64,000 nucleotides of DNA from Candidatus Promineofilum glycogenicum (GCA_016707605.1 JADJHJ010000026.1:181956-245955); one strand, 5' to 3'. Positions 16,760-25,038 are shown, counted from the first letter of the stretch. Notes: a model not told the origin generated them from the sequence alone. Translations and numbers: made by a program.

Positions 16760-18173
16760 TTAGTTGCCGAAACCGAAGCCGTCGTTGTCGGCGATGTCCT
16801 GCTCGATGTTGTCTACGGCGTCGTCCAGCGCGTCCTGCACGTTGCCGCCGTCACGAATCGACAGGCCGGCCTGCTCAAACTGGCTGGAGATGGTCAGGTA
16901 ACCGGGCGTCTCCGGACGCACCTTGGCGAAAGCCTCGGCGAAGTCGAAGAAGATGCGGTATGCGCCGCCCTCAGCGTAGCCCTCGGTCAGTTCGGCCGCG
17001 GCCAGCGAGGTCGGGATGAGGCTGGTGGCCTCGGACATCATGGCGATGTTCTCCGGCTGAACCGTGGAGAGGACGAACTCGAACGCGCCCGGGGTCGCCT
17101 CTGCGGAGCAACTGGTGGTTACACCCATCTGCCAGGAACCGGCGCCGATGACCGGGCCGTTGCCCAGGTCAGGCGGCGGCAGGAAGAGGGCGTCGTCACC
17201 GTACTGCTCCGTGACGGCCGTGGCCGACCAGCTACCGGTGTACCACAGGGGAATGCGCCCTTGCAGGAAGCCCTGGTCGTCGGCCGGAGTCGCCGGGGCG
17301 TAGCCGCCAACGAACAAGTTCTGGAACCACTCGCCCCAGGCCAGCGCTTCGGGGCCGTTGAGAACGCCTTCCGCTTCCAGCATCGTCTCGCGGTTGATCA
17401 GGTCGCCGCCGAAGCTCTGCAGCGTGGGCGAGTAGGCATAAGACCACCACTCGCCGGTGCTGCCCGCGTTCATGTCGAGAGCGTATTCGAACTCGCCGGA
17501 GTCCTTGAGGGTATCCAGAGCGGCCTGGAACTCAGCCTCCGTCCACGGTTGCGTCGAGCGTCGGGATGCGGATTTCGTACTGGTCGAGGATGGACTTACG
17601 GGCATAGATGAGCAGGGCCACGTCGAATTGGCCCACCGAGTAGACCTGGCCGTTGTAGCGGCCGACGGCCGAGTCGAGCAGGCCGATCTCGGCAATGTCA
17701 TCCTCGGTCAGCGGCAACGGCTGGATGTAGCCCGACCAGGCGAAGTTGGGCACGGTCGGCCCGTCGAGGTCGATGATGCACGGCAGGCTATTGGCCACCG
17801 ACGCGGCGGCGACCGAGTCGTTGTACGACTCCTGCGGGAACGACTCGATGACGACTTCGTACTGGTCGCTCTGGGCGTTGAAGACGGCCACCCACTGCTC
17901 GATGACGCCCAGTTCGTTGGGGTTGCCGGCCGAGTGGGTCCACAGGCCGAGCGTGATCTTGTCGCCGGTGGCCGCTTCTTCGGCCGGGGCTTCCTCTTCC
18001 ACAGCCGCTTCCTCTTCGGGCGCGGCCTCTTCGACGGCCGTCTCGGCCGTCGCCTCTACCTCACCCACGGCCTCTTCGGTCTCGGTCGGGGTCGTCCCGC
18101 CACAGGCAACAAGCGCCAGGGCCAGGGCAACAAGCAGCACAAACACAACCCACCATCTCTGCTGGTACTTCAT
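16760..18173 (-). pseudogene. Sugar-binding ABC lipoprotein with a frameshift
   Basis: Family 1 extracellular solute-binding protein. The first frame starts at 18173 with a lipoprotein signal (VALALALVACGG, Cys about 24), an Ala/Glu-rich linker to about residue 70, then ITLGLWTHSAGNPNE. It ends at IRIPTLD near 17553. The second frame takes over as PWTEAEFQAALDTLKDSGEF and runs to NDGFGFGN at 16760. A single inserted base (a G after the Asp codon) explains the break. Full length, about 470 residues, fits a MalE-like protein. It is likely an error or recent mutation, because everything else in the operon is intact apart from the repeat-bearing GH32. Confidence 0.82.
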
Positions 18174-18241
18174 GACAGATCTCTCCTATTCTGGTTTTTC
18201 AGCGATGCTTTCGAGTTTTCGACAATTCGGCCGGTTGGCTG

Positions 18242-18261
18242 GGTCAGACCGGCCCCTGACC
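18242..18261. repeat. Short inverted repeat after lacI-type gene
   Basis: GGTCAG and CTGACC flank ACCGGCCC, between the LacI-type gene and the solute-binding gene. It could be a weak terminator/attenuator or an operator half-site pair. Confidence 0.3.
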
Positions 18262-18317
18262 GGTGATTAGCGCGCCTTCCTTCTCTCCATTGGGCCTCCT
18301 CTCTTCTCCTGAAACAC

Positions 18318-19352
18318 TCACACCGAATCCCGTTCGATCACTGGGCAGGCAATCTTGTGTTGCACCGGCGGCGCGTCCGCCGGCTCACCGTGGGCGATAA
18401 GCCGCAGCAGTTCCCCGATGGCCCACTGCCCCATCTGGTAGTGCGGTAACTCCATCGTCGTCAGCGCCGGATAAAGATGGGCGGCGACGATCTCCTGATT
18501 GTCAAACCCCATCACGGCCACGTCATCGGGAATAGACAGGCCCAGCTTGCGTAGCGCGTCGTAGGCGCCCATCGCCATGCGGTCGTTGAAGCAAAAGAGG
18601 GCCGTCGGCCGCTCCGGGCGCTGCATCAGTTCCAGGGCGCAGTCGTGCCCGCCGCGGGCCAGACTTTCGCCCTCGACAACAAGTCGTTCGTCAAATGGGA
18701 GGCCATAGGCCGCCAGCGCCTGCTTGTATCCCGCCAGACGCCCCAGGGTCGCCGGCACGGGATCAAAGTTGTTGATGAAGCCGATGCGACGATGGCCGCG
18801 CGCCAGCAGCAGCTCCGTCGCCCGTCGTCCGCCGTCCACTTCGTCCGGAACCACCGAAGGCAGCGAGGCGTCGGCCACGAAGCAGTCGAGCAGCACCGTG
18901 GGCACGTGGCGCACGCTCTCCGGCGGGTGAACCTCGCGGTGGTACATGGTGGCGTAGATGATGCCCTCCACCTGCCGCTGCAAGAGCGTCTCTACGGCAA
19001 CACGCTTCATCGCCTGGTTGCCGCCGGTGTTGACCAGCAGCAGCAGCATCTCATCTTCCCAGGCCCGGTCCTGCGCGCCGTGGATGATCTCGCCGGCAAA
19101 GGGCGAGGTGGCAACCTCGTCGGAGATGAAGCCGATGGTCGACGTCTTGGCCGAGCGCAGCCCGCGGGCGATGGCATTGGGGCGGTAACCCAGTTCCTTG
19201 ACCGCGTCCCATACGCGCTGGCGCGTCTCCTCGGGGATACCCGCGCCGTTAACGTTATTGATGACAAACGACGCGGTCGTGCGTGAGACGCCGGCCCGGT
19301 TGGCCACGTCTTGCATGGAGGGACGCTTTTTGGCTGGATTAACCGTAGTCAT
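18318..19352 (-). CDS. LacI-family transcriptional regulator
   Basis: A 344-residue regulator. The N-terminal helix-turn-helix and hinge are textbook (SMQDVANRAGVSRTTASFVI, then YRPNAIARGLRSAKTSTIGF). A periplasmic-binding-protein-like ligand domain follows (ending FDNQEIVAAHLYPALTTMEL). It lies directly upstream of, and in the same direction as, the fructan operon. It is therefore probably the local repressor, responding to fructose, sucrose or a fructo-oligosaccharide. Its own promoter overlaps operator-like palindromes, so autoregulation is expected. Confidence 0.9.
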   Translation of the reverse strand: MTTVNPAKKRPSMQDVANRAGVSRTTASFVINNVNGAGIPEETRQRVWDAVKELGYRPNAIARGLRSAKTSTIGFISDEVATSPFAGEIIHGAQDRAWEDEMLLLLVNTGGNQAMKRVAVETLLQRQVEGIIYATMYHREVHPPESVRHVPTVLLDCFVADASLPSVVPDEVDGGRRATELLLARGHRRIGFINNFDPVPATLGRLAGYKQALAAYGLPFDERLVVEGESLARGGHDCALELMQRPERPTALFCFNDRMAMGAYDALRKLGLSIPDDVAVMGFDNQEIVAAHLYPALTTMELPHYQMGQWAIGELLRLIAHGEPADAPPVQHKIACPVIERDSV

Positions 19353-19397
19353 CTTCTCATTGTAGCCGGAAACGAACGCTCGCCTATCGCTGTTTAC

Positions 19398-19430
19398 AGT
19401 AACTTACTCGTGTTACTAACTCGTGTTAGT
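19398..19430. promoter_or_regulatory. Operator-like palindromes upstream of lacI-type gene
   Basis: ACTAACTCGTGTTAGT (19415-19430) is a 16-bp near-perfect dyad with central CG, as in LacI-family operators. AGTAAC and GTTACT (19398-19417) form an overlapping dyad, and ACTCGTGTTA occurs twice at a 13-bp step. The sites cover the predicted transcription start of the regulator gene. Confidence 0.5.
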
Positions 19431-19459
19431 ATAGTAGCATGGGCCACTGGGGCTGTCAA
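19431..19459 (-). promoter_or_regulatory. Promoter of the LacI-type regulator gene
   Basis: Minus-strand TTGACA (19454-19459) and TACTAT (19431-19436) are 17 bp apart, with operator-like dyads immediately downstream. Confidence 0.45.
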
Positions 19460-19511
19460 GAGGCAATTTGGCCGCCGCCGCCCCATTGCTCTAACGGCCC
19501 GCCCGACTCCA

Positions 19512-19520
19512 TGCTATCAT
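19512..19520 (+). promoter_or_regulatory. Extended -10 (TGC-TATCAT) of the LysM gene
   Basis: TATCAT at 19515-19520 preceded by TGC. GGAGG at 19535-19539 precedes the ATG at 19553, so this mRNA has a normal leader. Confidence 0.45.
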
Positions 19521-19552
19521 TAGCCCAGTCTTGTGGAGGTATCTAATTAACC

Positions 19553-20566
19553 ATGCGTGTGGGTTGGTTTCTGGTTGCCCTGCTGTTCGTCGCTCTGATG
19601 GGTTTTTCCGCTTGTAGCCGGACTCCGGCCACCGTCACCGACCCGGGTGTAGATTCGACCGACCCCGAAGCCGGCGGCGCGGCCGGGGCCGACAGCGGGC
19701 CGCAGACGCCCGTGCCCACGCCCACCGCAACCCGCGAAGCCTCGCCGCGGCTGGACGGGACGCCGCTGCCTGCGCCCACAGCCACGGCCACTTTCATGGC
19801 CACTTTCATGGCCACAGCGCCCGTGCCCACGGCGACGGCGACGATCGTGCAGCCGCTTTCGCCCACGGTCGTCGCGCCGGCCGTGGCCACGACCACCGCG
19901 CTGCCCACGTCCACGCCACCCGCCACGCGCCCCTCGCCACCCGCCACCGCCACCCCCACCCCCGCCGGCGAGCGCGTCCACGTTGTGCAGGCCGGCGAGA
20001 ACCTCTATCGCATCGGCCTGCTCTACGGCCTGTCGTGGGGGGCCATCGCCGAGTACAACGGCATCACCGACCCCAACGCCATCACCGTTGGCCAGGAGTT
20101 GCGCATCCCGCCCTCGCCCACGGCCACACCGGAGACGACGGGGCAGGGGCCAGGTTCCAGGGGCCAGGTTTCAGAGGAAGAAACCTCTTCCCTGGCCCCT
20201 GGCCCCTCGCCCCTGGAACCTTCTCCTCTGGCGGTCGGCGGTCAGCCGTCGGTCGTCGTCGCCGTGGCCGCCGGCGACACGCTCTACGCCATCAGCCGGC
20301 AGTACGGCGTCGATTGGGCGCAGATCGCCGAGGCCAACGGCCTGGCCACGCCCAACCAGCTCTACCCCGGCCAACTGCTGAAGATTCCGCCCGACGTGCC
20401 CGGCCCGACGCCGGAGTTCAACCACCGCGTGCATAGCGGCGAGACACTGTCGAAACTGGCGCAGCAGTATGGCCTGCCGGCCGGCGAACTGGCCACGGCC
20501 AACGGGCTGGCCGCGCCGTATGTGATCTACTCGGGGCAGACGTTGGTTATTCCGAGTGACGAGTGA
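19553..20566 (+). CDS. LysM-repeat lipoprotein
   Basis: A 337-residue exported protein. The N-terminus has a signal with lipobox (LMGFSACS, Cys about 21), then a Pro/Thr/Ala-rich linker to about residue 140. Three LysM modules follow: HVVQAGENLYRIGLLYGLSW, VAAGDTLYAISRQYGVDW and HSGETLSKLAQQYGLPAG. LysM binds N-acetylglucosamine chains such as peptidoglycan, so it probably decorates the wall or envelope. The spacer between modules 1 and 2 is encoded by a palindromic repeat (20153-20220) that has been absorbed into the reading frame. Confidence 0.85.
   Translation: MRVGWFLVALLFVALMGFSACSRTPATVTDPGVDSTDPEAGGAAGADSGPQTPVPTPTATREASPRLDGTPLPAPTATATFMATFMATAPVPTATATIVQPLSPTVVAPAVATTTALPTSTPPATRPSPPATATPTPAGERVHVVQAGENLYRIGLLYGLSWGAIAEYNGITDPNAITVGQELRIPPSPTATPETTGQGPGSRGQVSEEETSSLAPGPSPLEPSPLAVGGQPSVVVAVAAGDTLYAISRQYGVDWAQIAEANGLATPNQLYPGQLLKIPPDVPGPTPEFNHRVHSGETLSKLAQQYGLPAGELATANGLAAPYVIYSGQTLVIPSDE
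20153..20220. repeat. Palindromic repeat family F inside the LysM gene
   Basis: Outer arms GGTTCCAG / CTGGAACC with inner GGGGCCAGG / CCTGGCCCC around a short loop. It is translated as the spacer between LysM 1 and 2. A related copy lies at 26988-27051. Confidence 0.6.
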
Positions 20567-20579
20567 CGAAAGAAGAATT

Positions 20580-20658
20580 CAACGCAAAGGCGCCAAGACG
20601 CTAAGACGCTAAGAAAGAATTCTTCTTTGCGTCCTGGCGCCTTTGCGTCTTTGCGTTG
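20580..20658. repeat. Palindromic repeat family E, copy 1
   Basis: CAACGCAAAGGCGCCAAGAC on the left mirrors a right arm ending CTTTGCGTCTTTGCGTTG, with GAATTC near the middle. It sits between the LysM gene and thrC; a second copy is at 39961-40056. Confidence 0.65.
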
Positions 20659-20678
20659 AGCTTTTGTGGAGTGAATGA

Positions 20679-21755
20679 ATGACGAACTGGAACGGCGTCA
20701 TCGATGCCTATCGCGACTACCTGCCGTTTGACGACAATACGCCCATCGTGACCCTCAACGAGGGCAACACCCCGCTCATCCCCGCGCCGCGGCTGGCCGA
20801 GGAGCTGGCCCCGGGGCGCGGCCTGCGGCTGTTCCTGAAGTACGAGGGGCTGAACCCGACCGGCTCCTTCAAGGATCGCGGCATGACCGCGGCCATCACC
20901 CAGGCCGTGCGCGAAGGGGCGCAGACGGTCATCTGCGCCAGCACGGGCAACACCGCCGCCAGCGCCGCCGCCTATGCCGCGCGGGCCGGCCTGCGCTGCC
21001 TCGTCCTGGTGCCGGAGGGCAAGATCGCCCTGGGCAAGCTGGCCGCCTGCCTGGCCTATGGCGCGGAGGTGATCAGCATCGCCGGGTCGTTCGACGACGG
21101 CCTGCGGCTGGTGCGCGAAATCTGCGAGCGGCAGCCAATCGTCCTGGTCAACTCGGTCAACCCGTGGCGGCTGGAGGGGCAGAAGACGGGCGCGTTCGAG
21201 ATCGTCGATCAACTGGGCGGCGTCGCGCCCGATTGGCACTGCCTGCCGGTGGGCAACGCCGGCAACATCAGCGCCTATTGGATGGGCTACCAGCAGTATA
21301 ACCGGGGCTTGCCGCGGCTGCTGGGCGGGCAGGCCGCCGGGGCCGCGCCCATCGTCCTCGGCCGCGTCGTGGAGAAGCCGGAGACGCTGGCCACGGCCAT
21401 CCGCATCGGCAACCCGGCCCGCTGGCGACAGGCGGCCGAGGCGCTGGACGAGTCGGGCGGCATCATCACCGCCGTCAGCGACGACGACATCCTGGCCGCC
21501 TGGCATCTGCTGGCCAAGCGCGAAGGGGTGTGGGTGGAGCCGGCCTCGGCCACCGGGCTGGCGGCGCTCCGGCAGCAGATCGAGCGAGGGGAGATCGACC
21601 CGTCGGGCCGGACGGCGGTCATTGTGTTGACCGGCCACGGCCTGAAGGACCCCGGCACGGCGGTGGAGCAGGCCGGCGCGCCGGTGACGTTGGCGGCCAG
21701 CATTGAGGCGTTGGAGGGGTATCTGGCAGCCTTACACCCTCGCGGTCAATCTTGA
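20679..21755 (+). CDS. thrC: Threonine synthase
   Basis: A 358-residue PLP enzyme that converts O-phosphohomoserine to threonine. The PLP lysine (about residue 65) lies in NPTGSFKDRGM, the phosphate-binding loop is STGNTAASAAAYAARAGL, and the C-terminal EPASATGLAAL motif is intact. The length fits the short threonine-synthase class. Start: GGAG precedes the ATG at 20679. It stands alone; no other threonine pathway gene is nearby. Confidence 0.92.
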   Translation: MTNWNGVIDAYRDYLPFDDNTPIVTLNEGNTPLIPAPRLAEELAPGRGLRLFLKYEGLNPTGSFKDRGMTAAITQAVREGAQTVICASTGNTAASAAAYAARAGLRCLVLVPEGKIALGKLAACLAYGAEVISIAGSFDDGLRLVREICERQPIVLVNSVNPWRLEGQKTGAFEIVDQLGGVAPDWHCLPVGNAGNISAYWMGYQQYNRGLPRLLGGQAAGAAPIVLGRVVEKPETLATAIRIGNPARWRQAAEALDESGGIITAVSDDDILAAWHLLAKREGVWVEPASATGLAALRQQIERGEIDPSGRTAVIVLTGHGLKDPGTAVEQAGAPVTLAASIEALEGYLAALHPRGQS

Positions 21756-21758
21756 GTT

Positions 21759-22088
21759 TCATTCTTTCTCGGATGCGCTCGATGGTACATCAGACGTGAC
21801 ATAAACGGCTTTGGCCTCGGCCAACGCTGACTCAAGGACTTCCTTCCCTACCCCCTGTCGGCGTAGACTTTCGATAAGTTCGGGTACGTCCAGTGCGCTA
21901 TCCAATCGTTCCAGGTCGGTTCGCAACCCCTGGCCGATGTAGGCCCGCATGAGCGGCTGGTAGCCGGAGAAACCCAACAAAGGCGCGACGCGCTTCAGGT
22001 CATTGAGCACGTCTTCCGGCATCCTGAGGCTAATCGTCACCATCGGCCGATCCTTTCGCAATCGTTGTTGCAACTCATTGAGCTTCAT
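21759..22088 (-). CDS. brnA: BrnA-like antitoxin
   Basis: A 109-residue protein. The central MVTISLRMPEDVLNDLKRVA followed by GFSGYQPLMRAYIGQGLR is the ribbon-helix-helix signature of BrnA/CopG-type antitoxins. The C-terminus is longer than in typical BrnA (extra 30-40 residues, ALAEAKAVYVTSDVPSS). The ATG at 22088 lies within the end of the brnT reading frame, so the two are coupled. It should repress the palindrome-bearing promoter at 22332-22360. Confidence 0.7.
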   Translation of the reverse strand: MKLNELQQRLRKDRPMVTISLRMPEDVLNDLKRVAPLLGFSGYQPLMRAYIGQGLRTDLERLDSALDVPELIESLRRQGVGKEVLESALAEAKAVYVTSDVPSSASEKE

Positions 22089-22326
22089 AATGCTTCCTTT
22101 CCCACGCCGTAGCATCCCTGGCCGAAATGGGTACTCGCAGCCGCCGCCGTCATCCCAATGAGCTTCTCGCGCAGTTCGTCGCCCACTGCTTCTACGTCTT
22201 CCAAAACGATAAGAAATGGATCGAAGAACGCCTCACAGGCGCAGAAGATAAGCGCGTGTGGTTGGCTTGCTTCTGATTGTTCCACTCGAAGATGACTTCG
22301 CGATGAATGTAGCTAACGTCTGACAC
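22075..22326 (-). pseudogene. brnT: Degenerate BrnT-type toxin
   Basis: BrnT can be pieced together only from three frames. From the GTG at 22326, SYIHREVIFEWNNQKQANHT matches the BrnT start. CEAFFDPFLIVLEDVEAVGD and ELREKLIGMT, in a second frame, match the middle. ISARDATAWERKHYEAQ ending at TGA 22075 is the usual BrnT tail in a third frame. Roughly 15 residues seem to be missing between the middle and the tail (normally a strand with VVYTER-like sequence). So this looks like a decayed RNase toxin next to an intact antitoxin. Base errors alone would not explain the missing block. Confidence 0.65.
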
Positions 22327-22331
22327 GAGGA

Positions 22332-22360
22332 ATCATACATCAACGTATATACGTTGTCAA
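22332..22360 (-). promoter_or_regulatory. brnTA promoter with a perfect palindromic operator
   Basis: TTGACA (22355-22360) and TATGAT (22332-22337) on the minus strand are 17 bp apart. Overlapping the -35 and filling most of the spacer is CAACGTATATACGTTG (22341-22356), a perfect 16-bp palindrome, ideal for a ribbon-helix-helix repressor. The GTG at 22326 follows the -10 by 5 nt. Confidence 0.7.
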
Positions 22361-22366
22361 TACGGT

Positions 22367-23179
22367 TTACTGTTCTAGTTCTTCGAAGGATAGAAACCTC
22401 TCCGGCACCCACCCAATAATCCCCGCCACTGTGCTGATCTCCCGCCACACCTCGCCGGTGTGGAAGGCGTGGCCGCTCATCGGCAGCACGATGTCGCCGC
22501 GCACCAGGACGGCCAGCACCGGCTCGTCCAGCCCCGGCTGCCGGCGCACGGGCAGCGTGCTGGTCTCGTCGCCGATGCGCGCCGTGGGCACAAGGATGGG
22601 CGTCGGCGAGGGTGTGGGCGAGGGGGTGAGGGTCGGCGTGGCCGTGGGGACGGGCGTGGCCGTCGCTTCGGCCGTCGGCGACGCGGCGATTTCCGGCGCA
22701 GCCGTGGCCTCGGCCGCCCCCGGTTCGCCTGTCTCCGCGCCGGGCGGCAGGGTCAGCTCAACCGTGCCGGTGATGGGCGCGACGGCGCTCAGGTCGACGG
22801 TCGGCAGGCCGGCCGCGTCCTCGCTGCTGCTGGTGGGCAGGCCGACCATCGCCCCGGACTGGCCGCCGGTGGTGAGCGTGGCGGTGATGGGGGTGGTGGC
22901 GGCGATGGCGCCGTCCTCGGTGGCGGCGGGCGTCGCCTCGGCCAGCGGCGTCGCCGGCTCGCCCAGCGGCACGCCGGCGACGAAGAAGCCCATCGCCAGC
23001 AGCAGCAAGGCCAGGCCATAGCCGGTGAACGTTCTGGCCCGCGCGTCGAGCCGGCGGCCGGCCATGTTGAGCCGGGCTAACATGCGGGGCGAGAGAGCCA
23101 CAAAGGCCAGGGTGATGGCCAGCAGCGCCGCCAGGGCCGACAGCCCCATGCCCCAGAGAGTCCAGGTTGGAAAGCCCAT
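22367..23179 (-). CDS. Membrane-anchored SH3-domain protein
   Basis: About 270 residues. Two N-terminal helices (LSALAALLAITLAFVAL and GLALLLLAMGFFVAGVPLG) are followed by a long Thr/Ala/Pro-rich exposed linker with TPSPTPSPTP-type repeats. A C-terminal bacterial SH3-like domain follows, with LPVRRQPGLDEPVLAVLVRG and GIIGWVPERFLSFEE. Such domains usually bind cell-wall peptides. The ATG at 23179 is preferred over 23191, because the -10 TATAAT overlaps the latter. Confidence 0.7.
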   Translation of the reverse strand: MGFPTWTLWGMGLSALAALLAITLAFVALSPRMLARLNMAGRRLDARARTFTGYGLALLLLAMGFFVAGVPLGEPATPLAEATPAATEDGAIAATTPITATLTTGGQSGAMVGLPTSSSEDAAGLPTVDLSAVAPITGTVELTLPPGAETGEPGAAEATAAPEIAASPTAEATATPVPTATPTLTPSPTPSPTPILVPTARIGDETSTLPVRRQPGLDEPVLAVLVRGDIVLPMSGHAFHTGEVWREISTVAGIIGWVPERFLSFEELEQ

Positions 23180-23189
23180 AGATGCCCAC

Positions 23190-23195
23190 ATTATA
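23190..23195 (-). promoter_or_regulatory. -10 element of the SH3 membrane protein gene
   Basis: TATAAT on the minus strand, 10 nt before the ATG at 23179, which would leave only a few bases of leader. Confidence 0.4.
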
Positions 23196-23220
23196 GCGCG
23201 TTTAGCAAACGTGGCAGGTG

Positions 23221-23249
23221 TTGCACCCGGCCACGAGGACGGCTATCAT
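23221..23249 (+). promoter_or_regulatory. Probable lepB promoter
   Basis: TTGCAC (23221-23226) and TATCAT (23244-23249) with 17-bp spacing, about 45 bp before the lepB ATG. Confidence 0.4.
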
Positions 23250-23293
23250 CTTGACAGCGTGCCCCAACCACGAGGCAGCCTGAGAGAAAGCGC

Positions 23294-23899
23294 ATGTCAG
23301 TAGCCGAACAGACAAACAGCCCGGCTCCGCAACGGCCGGTTCGCGCCGATCCGCCCCCGCCGGCGGAGTTCCGCCGCCCCACGTCGGCCTTCGTCCGCGA
23401 GATCATTGAGACGTTGCTGCTGACGTTCTTCATCTTCTGGCTGGTCAATGGGCTGGTCGGCCGCTACCGCATCGACGGCAACAGCATGAACCCGACGCTG
23501 CTCAACGGCGAATACCTGCTCATCAGCAACTTCGCCTATCAACTCGACGACCCCCAGCGCGGCGACATCATCGTCTTCCGCCACCCCCAGAGCGAAATGA
23601 ACCTCATCAAGCGCGTCATCGGCCTGCCCGGCGACGCGGTCGAGATTCAGAACGGCATCGTCAGCGTCAATGGCGTGATCGTCGACGAACCCTACATCCA
23701 GGCCGCGCCGACCTACAGCAGCAGTTGGGTTGTGCCCGAAGGGCAGTACTTCGTCCTGGGCGACAACCGCAACAACTCCAGCGACTCCCACGCCTGGGGC
23801 TTCCTGCCCACCGACCACATTCTGGGCAAGGCGCTGGTCGTCTACTGGCCGCCCAGCGACTGGTCGCGCGTGCCCCACCACGACTTTCCTTCGGGCTAG
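23294..23899 (+). CDS. lepB: Signal peptidase I
   Basis: A 201-residue type I signal peptidase of the Gram-positive-like short form. A proline-rich cytoplasmic tail is followed by one membrane anchor (IIETLLLTFFIFWLVNGLV). The catalytic Ser (about 64) lies in IDGNSMNPTL, the catalytic Lys (about 106) in LIKRVIGLPGD, and box E is GDNRNNSSDSHAWG. It cleaves Sec/Tat signal peptides of exported proteins, of which several are encoded in this window. The ATG at 23294 follows GAGAGAAAG. Confidence 0.93.
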   Translation: MSVAEQTNSPAPQRPVRADPPPPAEFRRPTSAFVREIIETLLLTFFIFWLVNGLVGRYRIDGNSMNPTLLNGEYLLISNFAYQLDDPQRGDIIVFRHPQSEMNLIKRVIGLPGDAVEIQNGIVSVNGVIVDEPYIQAAPTYSSSWVVPEGQYFVLGDNRNNSSDSHAWGFLPTDHILGKALVVYWPPSDWSRVPHHDFPSG

Positions 23900-23928
23900 A
23901 AAAGTGGCCTGGTTTCCGGCGGCGGTTG

Positions 23929-23937
23929 TGCTATCAT
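23929..23937 (+). promoter_or_regulatory. Extended -10 (TGC-TATCAT) of deoC
   Basis: TATCAT at 23932-23937 preceded by TGC; the GTG start at 23944 is 6 nt downstream, so deoC mRNA is predicted to be leaderless. Confidence 0.5.
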
Positions 23938-23943
23938 CGCCGT

Positions 23944-24765
23944 GTGCAACCAGCAGCAAGTCAACCCGGCGTGAGCCAGTTCACCAACCCGCAAACAACC
24001 CCTTCGATGGATGAGATGATCGCCGCCGTTGCCGCGCGCATCGGCCAGCCGTTCGCCGCCCAGTCCTACACCGGCCTTATGGGGCAGCCGATTGACCCGG
24101 CCGACCCGGTGGCTCTGGCCGCGGTCATCGACCACACCGCGCTGAAGCCGGAGACGACGGCCGCCCAAATCCGCCGCCTGTGCGCCGAGGCGGCCGAGCA
24201 CCGCTTCGCCTCCGTCTGCGTCAACCCCAGCTACGTCGCCCTGGCCGCCGAAGAACTGGCCGAGTCGGCCGTGCCCGTCTGCACCGTCGTTGGCTTCCCG
24301 CTGGGGGCCACGCCCGCGGCGGTGAAGGCCTACGAGACGGCCACCGCCCTCCTCGACGGCGCGACGGAGATCGACATGGTCATCGACATCGGCGCGCTGA
24401 AGAGCGGCGACAGGCAACGCGTTCACGATGACATCGCCGCCGTCATCGAGCAGGCCCACGCCGCCGACGCGCTGGTCAAGGTCATCATCGAAGCCGCGCT
24501 GTTGACGGATGAGGAGAAGGTTGCCGCCTGTCTGCTGGCGGTGGCCGCCGGGGCCGACTACGTGAAGACCTCGACCGGCTTTGGGCCGGGCGGGGCAACC
24601 GCGGCCGACGTCGCTCTGATGCGGCGCGTCGTCGGGCCATCTATCGGTGTCAAGGCGGCCGGAGGCATCAAAACCTATGCCGATGCCCGAGCCATGATCG
24701 CCGCCGGGGCCAGCCGCATCGGGGCCAGCGCCGGCGTAGCCATCATCGAGGAAGCCAGGAGGTAA
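23944..24765 (+). CDS. deoC: Deoxyribose-phosphate aldolase
   Basis: About 273 residues. It cleaves 2-deoxyribose-5-phosphate to acetaldehyde and glyceraldehyde-3-phosphate in deoxynucleoside breakdown. Family motifs: VIDHTALKPETTAAQIRRLC, VCTVVGFPLGATP, EIDMVIDIGALKSGD, and the Schiff-base Lys (about 208) in ADYVKTSTGFGPGGAT. GVKAAGGIKTYADA closes the barrel. The start is placed at GTG 23944, directly after the -10; a GTG at 23971 or ATG at 24007 are alternatives. The next gene follows after 3 bp. Confidence 0.9.
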   Translation: MQPAASQPGVSQFTNPQTTPSMDEMIAAVAARIGQPFAAQSYTGLMGQPIDPADPVALAAVIDHTALKPETTAAQIRRLCAEAAEHRFASVCVNPSYVALAAEELAESAVPVCTVVGFPLGATPAAVKAYETATALLDGATEIDMVIDIGALKSGDRQRVHDDIAAVIEQAHAADALVKVIIEAALLTDEEKVAACLLAVAAGADYVKTSTGFGPGGATAADVALMRRVVGPSIGVKAAGGIKTYADARAMIAAGASRIGASAGVAIIEEARR

Positions 24766-24768
24766 GCC

Positions 24769-25038
24769 ATGTCCGCGTTGAAATGCGATGAATGTGGCGT
24801 TGGTCGCTACCGGTTGATCAACTCGCCTTTCCTGATGAAGTTGGGCCGCCAGATGCTGGTCATGCCCGACGCGCCGGCCTACTACTGCGACGTGTGCGGC
24901 TATCGCGCCTTTGACGAAGACTTCCTGGCCTCCATGCACTATCTGATCCGCCAGGCCGTGGACGACTCGCAGCGGCGCAAGCGCCCGCCAGCGTCGCTAG
25001 GTTGGGCGCACATCGACCTGACAGGTAGGCGGCCTTAA
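24769..25038 (+). CDS. YgiT-type zinc-finger protein
   Basis: An 89-residue protein with two CxxC pairs, KCDECGVGRY at the N-terminus and YYCDVCGYRAF in the middle, forming a zinc ribbon as in MqsA/YgiT N-terminal domains. It lacks a clear HTH and there is no toxin partner, so an antitoxin role is not supported. The last residues (IDLTGRRP) and the TAA stop come from palindromic repeat B, so the repeat has replaced or extended the native C-terminus. It is probably co-transcribed with deoC. Confidence 0.72.
   Translation: MSALKCDECGVGRYRLINSPFLMKLGRQMLVMPDAPAYYCDVCGYRAFDEDFLASMHYLIRQAVDDSQRRKRPPASLGWAHIDLTGRRP

Noticed and set aside
20601..21638. 345-codon minus-strand frame opposite thrC
   Set aside because: No family resemblance; thrC has all catalytic motifs on the plus strand.
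22085..22285. Separate 66-residue minus-strand gene
   Set aside because: It is the middle fragment of the degenerate BrnT, whose start and end can be read in the other frames.
24769..25038. MqsA-type antitoxin
   Set aside because: Only the zinc ribbon matches; there is no HTH domain and no MqsR-like neighbour.
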